NCBI GenBank assembly: GCA_016868955.1
Contig: VGFF01000113.1
Span: 1 to 6,401, forward strand
Source: Armatimonadota bacterium
Lineage (GTDB): Bacteria; Sysuimicrobiota; Sysuimicrobiia; Sysuimicrobiales; VGFF01
Length of the DNA stretch: 6,401 bases
Reading direction: 5' to 3'
Position numbers and translations under genes: made by a program. A model generated the notes under the pieces. The model ran no database searches, was not told the DNA's origin, and was given only the letters and a program-made list of their open reading frames with translations. Every line of letters starts with the position of its first letter. Positions within the stretch are counted from its first letter, which is position 1. Shown in pieces: positions 1-6,051 of this stretch.

Positions 1-48
1 GCCCCGGAGCTCATCTATCTCGAAAGCCTTCCCATTTTCACATCCTGA
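1..48 (+). CDS. Possible C-terminal tail of an upstream gene
   Basis: Frame 1 reads APELIYLESLPIFTS and stops at TGA 46-48. About two thirds of its codons end in G or C, which resembles coding sequence here, and the composition is protein-like. It overlaps the open frame of the permease gene, so both cannot easily be coding over all 48 bases. Fifteen codons are too few to identify a family. It may be the end of the gene preceding the permease, or chance. Confidence 0.25.
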   Translation, partial: APELIYLESLPIFTS

Positions 49-1354
49 CGGTCGGCACGGGGGCCCGGTTCCGTTTTACGCGCTTGGCGCTCTTGGCGCG
101 GCATTGCTGGCCCAGACGCTCAATCTGTGGATCTTTCCGTTCTATGCCAGCGAAACGGGCGAGCGGATCCTCGATCCCGCGGCCGTCGGAGTCGCGCTGA
201 GCATCGGCCGCATCGTGAACGGTCTCGTCGACCCGTTCATCGCGTTCGCGAGCGACCGGCTTCGGTCGCCCTGGGGTCGCCGCCGTCCGTTCGTGTTTGC
301 TGCGGCGCCGCTGCTCGGGATCGCGTTCGCGCTGCTGTGGCAGCCGCCGCCAGCGAACGCGTTTCTCTATCTGACGATCGCGCTATCCGTGTACTACGCG
401 CTGATCTCGACGGTGATGAACCCTTATCTCGCGCTGCTGCCCGAGATCGCCAGCGGCCCGCAAGGCCGCATCGCGGCCGGTGCATGGCAAGCGGTCGGAA
501 ACTTGGCCGGAACAGCCTTCGTGGCCGTCGGTTCCGGGTGGCTGAGCCTTCGCCTTGGATTCGGGACGATGGGGGCAATCCTCGCCGCGATCGCGGTCGG
601 GCTGTTATACGTCGCCGTGTCGCCATTCCGGGAGCGTCCGGCCCCGCCTTCCCTCGGCGGCGCCCCCTTGTGGTCAACCGCGCTGACTCTGTTGCGTACC
701 CGCAAGCTTCGCGCCTATCTCGGTGGCATGACCTTGGCGTGGATCGGCCTGGGGATGGTCATCCTCGTGCTCGCCTTTTTCGTGTCGGTTACGATGGGGC
801 TGCCCCGGGTGTCCGTCGGACACGTCCTGGGCGTCGCGCTGGCTGTGACGCTGGCGTGTTTTCCCATAGTGACGGCGCTGGCGCGACGTTACGGTGCGTT
901 TGCGGCCCTGGTCAGTGCGCTGTCGCTGGGCTGCATCCTCCTCCCCTTGATGGCGGCCATCGGGAGGCTTCCCTTCCTCACGCCCGTCCAACAGGGCTAC
1001 CTGTTCATTGGCCTTTCCGGCATCCCCATCGCCGCCTTGTACGCACTACCCAATGCCCTCCTCGCCGACATCGCGGCCGAGAATGCCGAACGGTCGGGCA
1101 GTCGCCAGGAGGCCATGCATTACGCGCTCCAAGGAGTCCTGTTGAACTTGGCGAGCGCGATCGCCGCAGCGGCAGTGGGGGGATTGCTTCGAATCGGCTA
1201 CGGACCGGAAAATGACATAGGACTGCGGCTCGTGCCGCTTTGCGGAGCCGTCTTCATCGCGCTCGCCCTGGTCGCGTTTCGGAGGCTCGGACCGACCGGC
1301 GGAAGACGAATTCGAGTCCACCAAACGGAAGGAGGGCAAACCTCTGCCGGGTAG
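2..1354 (+). CDS. MFS permease of the GPH (sugar/cation symporter-like, MFS_2) type; 5' end unresolved
   Basis: This is a polytopic inner-membrane transporter. By family it probably moves a sugar, glycoside or uronate with a cation; the substrate cannot be read from sequence. Counting from the TTG at 104 as residue 1, the hydrophobic pattern fits about 12 helices. The family's cytoplasmic loop motif is clear at residues 51-62 (DRLRSPWGRRRP), preceded by the GRIVNGLVDP segment. The second half carries SRQEAMHYALQG (333-344), which matches the conserved loop after helix 8 in GPH proteins. The basic tail after residue 393 is cytoplasmic. The TTG at 104 cuts into helix 1: in-frame codons from 68 read VPFYALGALGAAL, typical family sequence. 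The frame is open to base 2 with no ATG, GTG or TTG before 104, so the true start is probably left of the window or hidden by an indel. No Shine-Dalgarno precedes 104. The fold is certain; the start is not. Confidence 0.85.
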   Translation, partial: PRSSSISKAFPFSHPDGRHGGPVPFYALGALGAALLAQTLNLWIFPFYASETGERILDPAAVGVALSIGRIVNGLVDPFIAFASDRLRSPWGRRRPFVFAAAPLLGIAFALLWQPPPANAFLYLTIALSVYYALISTVMNPYLALLPEIASGPQGRIAAGAWQAVGNLAGTAFVAVGSGWLSLRLGFGTMGAILAAIAVGLLYVAVSPFRERPAPPSLGGAPLWSTALTLLRTRKLRAYLGGMTLAWIGLGMVILVLAFFVSVTMGLPRVSVGHVLGVALAVTLACFPIVTALARRYGAFAALVSALSLGCILLPLMAAIGRLPFLTPVQQGYLFIGLSGIPIAALYALPNALLADIAAENAERSGSRQEAMHYALQGVLLNLASAIAAAAVGGLLRIGYGPENDIGLRLVPLCGAVFIALALVAFRRLGPTGGRRIRVHQTEGGQTSAG

Positions 1355-1475
1355 CGAATACCCCGGATTGGTTCGGATCACGGCCCCAGCCGTACCGACG
1401 GACGCGCAAGGAACCACCGAAATCGAACGAGTGATCGGCACAACGAAATCACGGGGATAAGGGGTGTGATTCGGC

Positions 1476-3098
1476 ATGACGAGTCGTCTTCGGGCATTAC
1501 GCCTCGCGGCGACGGTTGTTCTGATGGGGACGTTGGTCTTGACGGGATATCAGGCGGGCGGTGCCGCCCCGGCACCGGCGCCGCAGCCGGTGCGGGGGGG
1601 AACGTTGACGTTGTCCATCCTCAACGCCCTGCCGCACCTGGACACGAACTCCGTATCGCAGACGGCGATGACGGAGGTGACGCAGAACGTCTACGAGCGC
1701 CTGTACGAGCGCGACGCGACGGGCAAGGTGCAGCCCCTGCTCGTGAAAGAGTCGTCGCTTTCCCCGGACGGCTTGACCCTGACGTGGAAGCTGCACCCGA
1801 ATATCAAGTTCCATGACGGGACGCCGTTCAACGCCCAGGCCGTCAAGTGGAACTTCGACCGCAAGATCTCAAAGCGTCAGATCCAGTTCAATTTGCTGCC
1901 GTTCCAGAGCATCGACGTCGTCGATGACCTGACCGTGCGCGTGCGCCTGACCCGACCTGCGCCGCACCTTCCCTCGATCCTAAGCCTCGGCAACCTCGCG
2001 ATGTACAGCCCGCGATGGGTCGAGCGCGTCGGCGACGACGCCGTTCGTCAGGGCGCCGTCGGAACCGGGCCGTTCATTCTCGATGAGTTCCGCCCGCAGC
2101 AGATCGTCCGGCTGAAGCGGAATCCGAACTACTGGCGCCAAGGGCTTCCCCACCTCGACGAGATCGTCTACCGCGTCGCCGACGACATCAACACGCGCGC
2201 GACGATGCTCGCCGCCGGCGACGTCGACCTCGCCCGCGACGTGTCGATTCCCGACGTCCATCGGTTCCGGACGACGCGCGGCATCAAGGTGGTCGAGGGC
2301 ATCGGCTCCCGGCAGTACACGATCTACATCAATACGCGCCGGCCGATCATGAGCGACGTCCGCGTGCGGCAAGCGGTCAACTACGCGGTCGACAAGGAGA
2401 ACATCATTCGGACGGCCATGCTCGGCAACGGCGTGCCGTCCACGGCATTCCTCTTCGGGCCGCGTGTCAACGGCTGGAGCGACGGCGGCGCCTACAAGTT
2501 CGACCAGGCGCGGGCGCGCGCGTTGCTCGACGAAGCCGGGTGGCGCGTCGGCGCCGGCGGCATCCGCCAGCGCGACGGACAGCCCCTGCGCATGGAGTTC
2601 GTGACCCGCCGCGGCGCGGCCGCCGGCGACATCGAGATCGCCGAGCTGGTCCGCGGCATGCTGCGCGACGTCGGCGTCGACGTTCGCCTCAATGTGCACG
2701 ACACCGCGACGCTGCTGACGCGCATGAACGCGCCCGGCGGCCCGCAGGTCGAATACGATCTGCTGAACCTCGGCAACAACACGTTCACGGCGGACGCCGA
2801 GTACATCATGCTCGGCTTCTACCGCTGCCAAGACGCGCCGCCGAACGGGTTCAACTACTCCCTGTACTGCAGCCCGGGGATCGACCGCCTGATCGAATCG
2901 TCCTTGAAGGCCCGCAACATCGAGGGCCGCAACTCCATCTATTACCCGCAGATCATCCGTGCCGTCATGCGCGACGCGCCGGCGATCATCTTGTTCGAGG
3001 TGACGATGCACGCCCCGATGAAGGAAAACGTGCACGGCGTGTACCTCGATCCCGCGTACAACTCCTGGACCGTGAAGTACGCTTTCAAGACACGGTAA
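1476..3098 (+). CDS. ABC transporter substrate-binding protein, family 5 (peptide/nickel/glutathione type)
   Basis: This is the extracytoplasmic receptor of an ABC importer, 540 residues, normal for SBP_bac_5. Residues 1-30 are an export signal: basic start (RLRALR), hydrophobic core at about 9-23, then small residues. The mature domain starts near GGTLTLS (41-47). Family hallmarks are KFHDGTPFNAQAVKWNFDR (111-129), GTGPF (196-200), RNPNYW (215-220) and RVRQAVNYAVDK (296-307). The signal ends LVLTGYQAG, a lipobox-like string with Tyr25 where the lipidated Cys is expected. The only two cysteines are 451 and 465, which could form a disulfide after export. The start ATG at 1476 follows a weak AAGGGG at 1459-1464. 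The gene lies 121 bases after the permease and converges with the DppC-like gene. The ligand is unknown: dipeptides, oligopeptides, nickel chelates, glutathione and sugars are all possible in this family. Confidence 0.95.
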   Translation: MTSRLRALRLAATVVLMGTLVLTGYQAGGAAPAPAPQPVRGGTLTLSILNALPHLDTNSVSQTAMTEVTQNVYERLYERDATGKVQPLLVKESSLSPDGLTLTWKLHPNIKFHDGTPFNAQAVKWNFDRKISKRQIQFNLLPFQSIDVVDDLTVRVRLTRPAPHLPSILSLGNLAMYSPRWVERVGDDAVRQGAVGTGPFILDEFRPQQIVRLKRNPNYWRQGLPHLDEIVYRVADDINTRATMLAAGDVDLARDVSIPDVHRFRTTRGIKVVEGIGSRQYTIYINTRRPIMSDVRVRQAVNYAVDKENIIRTAMLGNGVPSTAFLFGPRVNGWSDGGAYKFDQARARALLDEAGWRVGAGGIRQRDGQPLRMEFVTRRGAAAGDIEIAELVRGMLRDVGVDVRLNVHDTATLLTRMNAPGGPQVEYDLLNLGNNTFTADAEYIMLGFYRCQDAPPNGFNYSLYCSPGIDRLIESSLKARNIEGRNSIYYPQIIRAVMRDAPAIILFEVTMHAPMKENVHGVYLDPAYNSWTVKYAFKTR

Positions 3099-3109
3099 GA
3101 AGACGCCCC

Positions 3110-3161
3110 GCGGAAAACGAAGAGCCCGACCTCTCCCGAGGTCGGGCTCTTCGTTTTCCGC
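3110..3161. terminator. Bidirectional intrinsic terminator between convergent transport genes
   Basis: A perfect 24-bp inverted repeat (3110-3133 with 3138-3161) encloses the loop TCCC (3134-3137). The inner stem is GC-rich (GAGCCCGACCTC with its complement). The left arm contains AAAA at 3114-3117 and the right arm TTTT at 3154-3157, so RNA from either strand would form a strong hairpin closing on a U-run. It begins 11 bases after the binding-protein stop and ends 14 bases from the DppC-like stop, so it can end both transcripts. Confidence 0.93.
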
Positions 3162-3175
3162 TATGGACCCAGCGT

Positions 3176-4117
3176 CTACTGTCCGACGTTGGCGCCGCGA
3201 GCGCTCGCGTGCTGCCGGAGGCGAGGATCGAGCACGTCGCGCAAGCCGTCGCCGAACAGATTGAAGCCGAGCACGACCAGCATGAGCGCTAGTCCCGGCA
3301 CGATCATGATGTGCGGCGCCAGCACCGACCACTGCAGGCTGTTCTGCAGCATCGCCCCCCACTCCGCGGTCGGCGGGGTCACGCCGAGACCGAGGAAGCT
3401 CATCGTCGCCGCCGTCATGATCGCGCCGGGAATGAGCAGCGTCGTCTGCACGATCATCGGCGCGATCGTATTCGGCAGGATGTAGCGCCCGAGGATACGC
3501 CGATCCGCGGCGCCGATCGCGACGGCCGCTTCCACGTAGACGCGGTCACGGATGGCCAGCGTCAGCCCGTGGGCGAGCCGCGCGTACTGCGGGATCTGCA
3601 CGATCGCGATCGCCGCGATCAGGTTCTCCAGGCCGCGACCGAGGATCGCGATCGCCGTCAGCGCGACGACGATGCCGGGGAACGCGAGCAGCACCTCGTT
3701 GAGGCGCATGAGCGGGGCGTCCAGCCGCCGGTAGAATCCGGCGAGGGTGCCCATGGCGATACCGATCGCGCCGCCGACGCCGACGGCCACGAAGGAGATG
3801 TACAGGGACATCCGGCCGCCGTAGATGACGCGGCTGAGCAAGTCTCGGCCGAGGTGGTCCGTCCCCAGCCAATGTTTCGCGTTCGGCAGCGCCAGCGTCG
3901 CTTGGACGTCGTTCTGATCCGGATCGAACGGAGAAACGACCGGCGCCAGCGCGCCGGCGAGGACGAACAGCGCGACGATGAGGCCGCCGGCCGCCGCCAG
4001 GCGGTGGTGGCGGAAGAAGAAGCCGATCGTGCCGACTTTGCGGCGGCGCGCGGCGCACGCGTCGGGCGCCACCGCGGCGCCGCTAACGGTAACGGATCTG
4101 GGGGTCGAGGAATCCAT
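3176..4117 (-). CDS. ABC transporter permease, DppC-like (peptide/nickel type)
   Basis: This is one of the two membrane subunits of a family 5 ABC importer, 313 residues, usual for the DppC/OppC group. A basic cytoplasmic N-terminus (about 1-36) leads into helix 1 (about 40-63). The family's GTDHLGRDLLSRVIYGGR follows at 85-102, then the BPD_transp_1 core. The EAA loop that contacts the ATPase is EAAVAIGAADRRILGRY at 196-212, continuing to ILPN (213-216). SFLGLGVTPPTAEWG (240-254) and the end GFNLFGDGLRDVLDPRLR are classic for DppC. The ATG at 4117 gives a 35-base overlap with the upstream permease gene. No clear Shine-Dalgarno precedes it, and a GTG at 4072 (residue 16) would remove the overlap. 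The stop TAG lies just past the shared terminator. No ATPase gene follows. Confidence 0.95.
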   Translation of the reverse strand: MDSSTPRSVTVSGAAVAPDACAARRRKVGTIGFFFRHHRLAAAGGLIVALFVLAGALAPVVSPFDPDQNDVQATLALPNAKHWLGTDHLGRDLLSRVIYGGRMSLYISFVAVGVGGAIGIAMGTLAGFYRRLDAPLMRLNEVLLAFPGIVVALTAIAILGRGLENLIAAIAIVQIPQYARLAHGLTLAIRDRVYVEAAVAIGAADRRILGRYILPNTIAPMIVQTTLLIPGAIMTAATMSFLGLGVTPPTAEWGAMLQNSLQWSVLAPHIMIVPGLALMLVVLGFNLFGDGLRDVLDPRLRQHASARGANVGQ

Positions 4118-5003
4118 AGAAGAGGTCCACGATCATATTGACGACCACGAAGGAGCCCGCGAACAACAACAAGATGCCCTGAATCAGGGGGATGTCACGT
4201 TGGTTCACGGCAGAGATGAGCAAACGGCCGAGACCCGGCCACGCGAAGACCTGCTCCGCGACAACGGCACCCCCCAGCATATATCCGAACCGCAGCCCCA
4301 CGACGATCAGCACCGGGACGAGGGCATTCCGCAACGCATGGTATCCGACGACCACGCGTTCCGGCAGACCCTTCGCGCGGGCGGTGCGCACGTAGTCCTG
4401 ACGGATGACCTCGAGCAACGACGACCGCGTCATGCGCGCGATGAACGCGAGCGAGAACGTCGCCAGCGTGATCGTCGGCATGATGTAGTGCGCCGCGGTC
4501 TGATTGCCCGTACTGGGAAGCCACTTCAGCTGCACGCTGAACAGGTACATCATCAACAACGCCAGCCAAAACACGGGGATGGAGATCCCGAGCAGCGCGA
4601 AGACGCTGGCGAGGTGGTCCCACAGCGTTCCCTGCTTCACCGCCGCGATCGTCCCGAGCACGATGCCGGGGATCGTGGCCGCGATGATCGCGGCGATCGC
4701 CAGATAGAACGTGTTGACGAACGGCGCGGCCATCTCGACGACGACCGTTCGCCGCGTGAAGATCGACTTCCCGAGATCGCCCTGCACGAGACGCTGCAGG
4801 TAGTTTACGTACTGCACAAGGACGGGTTTGTCCAGCCCCAGCTCCTGCCGCATCCGATCCACCGTCTCCTGCGTTGCCTCCGGCCCGAGCAGCATTCGGG
4901 CGGGATCTCCGGGGATCAGCTGAAACGCGAAGAAAACGAGGGTCACGACGAGGAACAGCACCGGGATGCTGCCCACGATACGCTGCCAAATGAACGATCC
5001 CAA
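4083..5003 (-). CDS. ABC transporter permease, DppB-like (peptide/nickel type)
   Basis: This is the second membrane subunit of the family 5 importer, 306 residues, typical for DppB. It opens with FIWQRIVGSIPVLFLVVTLV, the standard helix 1. Family sequence FQLIPGDPARMLLG (27-40) and the periplasmic segment ending GDLGKSIFTRR (75-85) follow. About six helices are expected. The EAA loop is DYVRTARAKGLPERVVVGYH (203-222), leading to ALRNALVPV (223-231). The end LFYGFLDPQIRYR is the usual C-terminus. The start is TTG at 5003, chosen because AAAGGAG (5015-5009) sits 5 bases upstream and no other in-frame start fits helix 1. It is the first permease of the pair and lies 105 bases after the DUF1028 gene. 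It should pair with the DppC-like subunit and an ATPase not seen here. Confidence 0.95.
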   Translation of the reverse strand: MGSFIWQRIVGSIPVLFLVVTLVFFAFQLIPGDPARMLLGPEATQETVDRMRQELGLDKPVLVQYVNYLQRLVQGDLGKSIFTRRTVVVEMAAPFVNTFYLAIAAIIAATIPGIVLGTIAAVKQGTLWDHLASVFALLGISIPVFWLALLMMYLFSVQLKWLPSTGNQTAAHYIMPTITLATFSLAFIARMTRSSLLEVIRQDYVRTARAKGLPERVVVGYHALRNALVPVLIVVGLRFGYMLGGAVVAEQVFAWPGLGRLLISAVNQRDIPLIQGILLLFAGSFVVVNMIVDLFYGFLDPQIRYR

Positions 5004-5008
5004 GCGTG

Positions 5009-5015
5009 CTCCTTT
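5009..5015 (-). promoter_or_regulatory. Shine-Dalgarno that fixes the TTG start of the DppB-like gene
   Basis: The minus strand reads AAAGGAG from 5015 to 5009, followed by a 5-base spacer and TTG at 5003-5001. It is a strong match to the anti-Shine-Dalgarno at good spacing and is the main reason to accept a TTG start. Confidence 0.8.
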
Positions 5016-5038
5016 CGTCCGCTAGATGAGCCGGGCGT

Positions 5039-5089
5039 GGTCCGACAAGGAACCCGCGGACCCCTGATTCCGCGTTCGCGACGCGAATC
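5039..5089 (-). other. Two possible hairpins in the gap before the DppB-like gene
   Basis: The 105-base gap 5004-5108 holds two adjacent inverted repeats. One is imperfect: GATTC at 5066-5070 pairs with GAATC at 5085-5089, extended by three GC pairs past a bulged base. An alternative there is the short palindrome TTCGCG-A-CGCGAA at 5075-5087. The other is GGTCCG at 5039-5044 with CGGACC at 5057-5062, around a 12-base loop. Neither is followed by a U-run, so they are not standard terminators. They could affect processing, stability or binding of a regulator; chance is possible in such GC-rich DNA. Confidence 0.35.
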
Positions 5090-5108
5090 CTTCGCGGTCT
5101 CGGTGATC

Positions 5109-6047
5109 CTAACCGCTGGCTTGGGATCGGGACAAGATGCGCGCGATGAGCGCTGGCTCTTCTGGCAGGCGGCCGGCGCGGACCATTCGGGGAACGAGGC
5201 CCGCCCAGTGCGGCTCCGCCGCGAAGACATCTCGGAACAGCGTCATCGCCCGTTCCGTCCGGCCGGCGGCGACATGCGCGACCGCCACCCAAAAGCGCGT
5301 TTGCATTTCATCGGGCGCGATCGCGAGTGCGCGGTCCAGGTGGATCTCCGCTTCCTCGAAGTGGCCTTCGTTCGTCAGTTGTTGCCCCCGCGCCAGCGCG
5401 AGCGCGGCCTTGCGGAGCTCGATGACGCGCGCGAGCTCATCGATCGGCAATGGGTGGTTCTCCACCCGGAGCTCGAAGATCCGACCGGTCCACGGCTTCT
5501 CGAGTCGCCGTCCCTCCACGACGAGGATCGCCGCCGACTGGACGCCGCGCGCGTCCCCGCCCGCGGCTTGGGCCGCGACGAGCGCGGCGACGAGACGATC
5601 GACCAGCGGCCCGCCGGTGCGAAGGAACGCCTGGTGCATGGCTTCCCAAACCCGAGGGCTCGCGAGGATATTGCCTTGCACGGAGAGGTTCGGCTGCGTC
5701 AAGTGACCCGCCGCCGGCAGCGTGCGCGAGCCCGTATGTGCGGCTGCCCGGCCGCTGGCGTCGAGCATCGCGACCTGCCGGACGTCGCGCCCGTCGTCCT
5801 CCGCGATGAGGCGCGCGAGCGCGTCGGGGGCGCTGATGCCGTCGCGCATCGACGCGACGCCGCGCGGCCCGTAGTCCATCAACGACATCGCCTGGGTGGC
5901 GACGACGCCGACGCCGCTCTCGCCCCAGGGCACGATGTAGCCGACCGAAAACGCGTGCGACTGGACTGCGACGCCCATCTCCCCGGTGTGCGGATCGCGG
6001 GCGACGATCGAGAACGTGTGCGCCAGGGGGTCCGCGTGTTGGCTCAT
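5109..6047 (-). CDS. DUF1028 family (Ntn-hydrolase-like) protein with C-terminal TPR region
   Basis: This 312-residue protein has no signal peptide or membrane segment, so it is likely cytoplasmic. Residues 10-190 match DUF1028 (COG3342), placed in the Ntn-hydrolase superfamily but without an established substrate. Recognisable parts are HTFSIVARDPHTGEMGVAV (10-28), GVGVVATQAM (45-54), YGPRG (59-63) and LSVQGNIL (121-128). ELRVENHPLPIDELARVIEL (192-211) is the usual end of the core. Two TPR-like repeats follow, about 219-250 and 251-281. Thr11 aligns with the presumed nucleophile. The ATG at 6047 is preferred: AGGAG at 6059-6055 precedes it by 7 bases, whereas a TTG at 6080 would add 11 unconvincing residues and overlap the previous gene. 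The gene starts 4 bases after the phosphatase stop, suggesting translational coupling. An amidase or peptidase role on imported compounds is only a guess. Confidence 0.88.
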   Translation of the reverse strand: MSQHADPLAHTFSIVARDPHTGEMGVAVQSHAFSVGYIVPWGESGVGVVATQAMSLMDYGPRGVASMRDGISAPDALARLIAEDDGRDVRQVAMLDASGRAAAHTGSRTLPAAGHLTQPNLSVQGNILASPRVWEAMHQAFLRTGGPLVDRLVAALVAAQAAGGDARGVQSAAILVVEGRRLEKPWTGRIFELRVENHPLPIDELARVIELRKAALALARGQQLTNEGHFEEAEIHLDRALAIAPDEMQTRFWVAVAHVAAGRTERAMTLFRDVFAAEPHWAGLVPRMVRAGRLPEEPALIARILSRSQASG

Positions 6048-6051
6048 CCGC

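Noticed and set aside
127..1215. A 362-codon plus-strand frame inside the permease gene
   Set aside because: It is very rich in Arg and Pro with no motif, while the overlapping frame has clear membrane helices and GPH motifs.
1355..1475. Promoter or terminator in the gap before the binding-protein gene
   Set aside because: I found no convincing -35/-10 pair and only very short inverted repeats. The gene may be read from the permease transcript.
1980..3362. A 460-codon minus-strand open frame opposite the binding protein
   Set aside because: Its composition is repetitive Arg/Asp/Val/Ala, it crosses the terminator and has no family motif. It is a shadow of the binding-protein gene.
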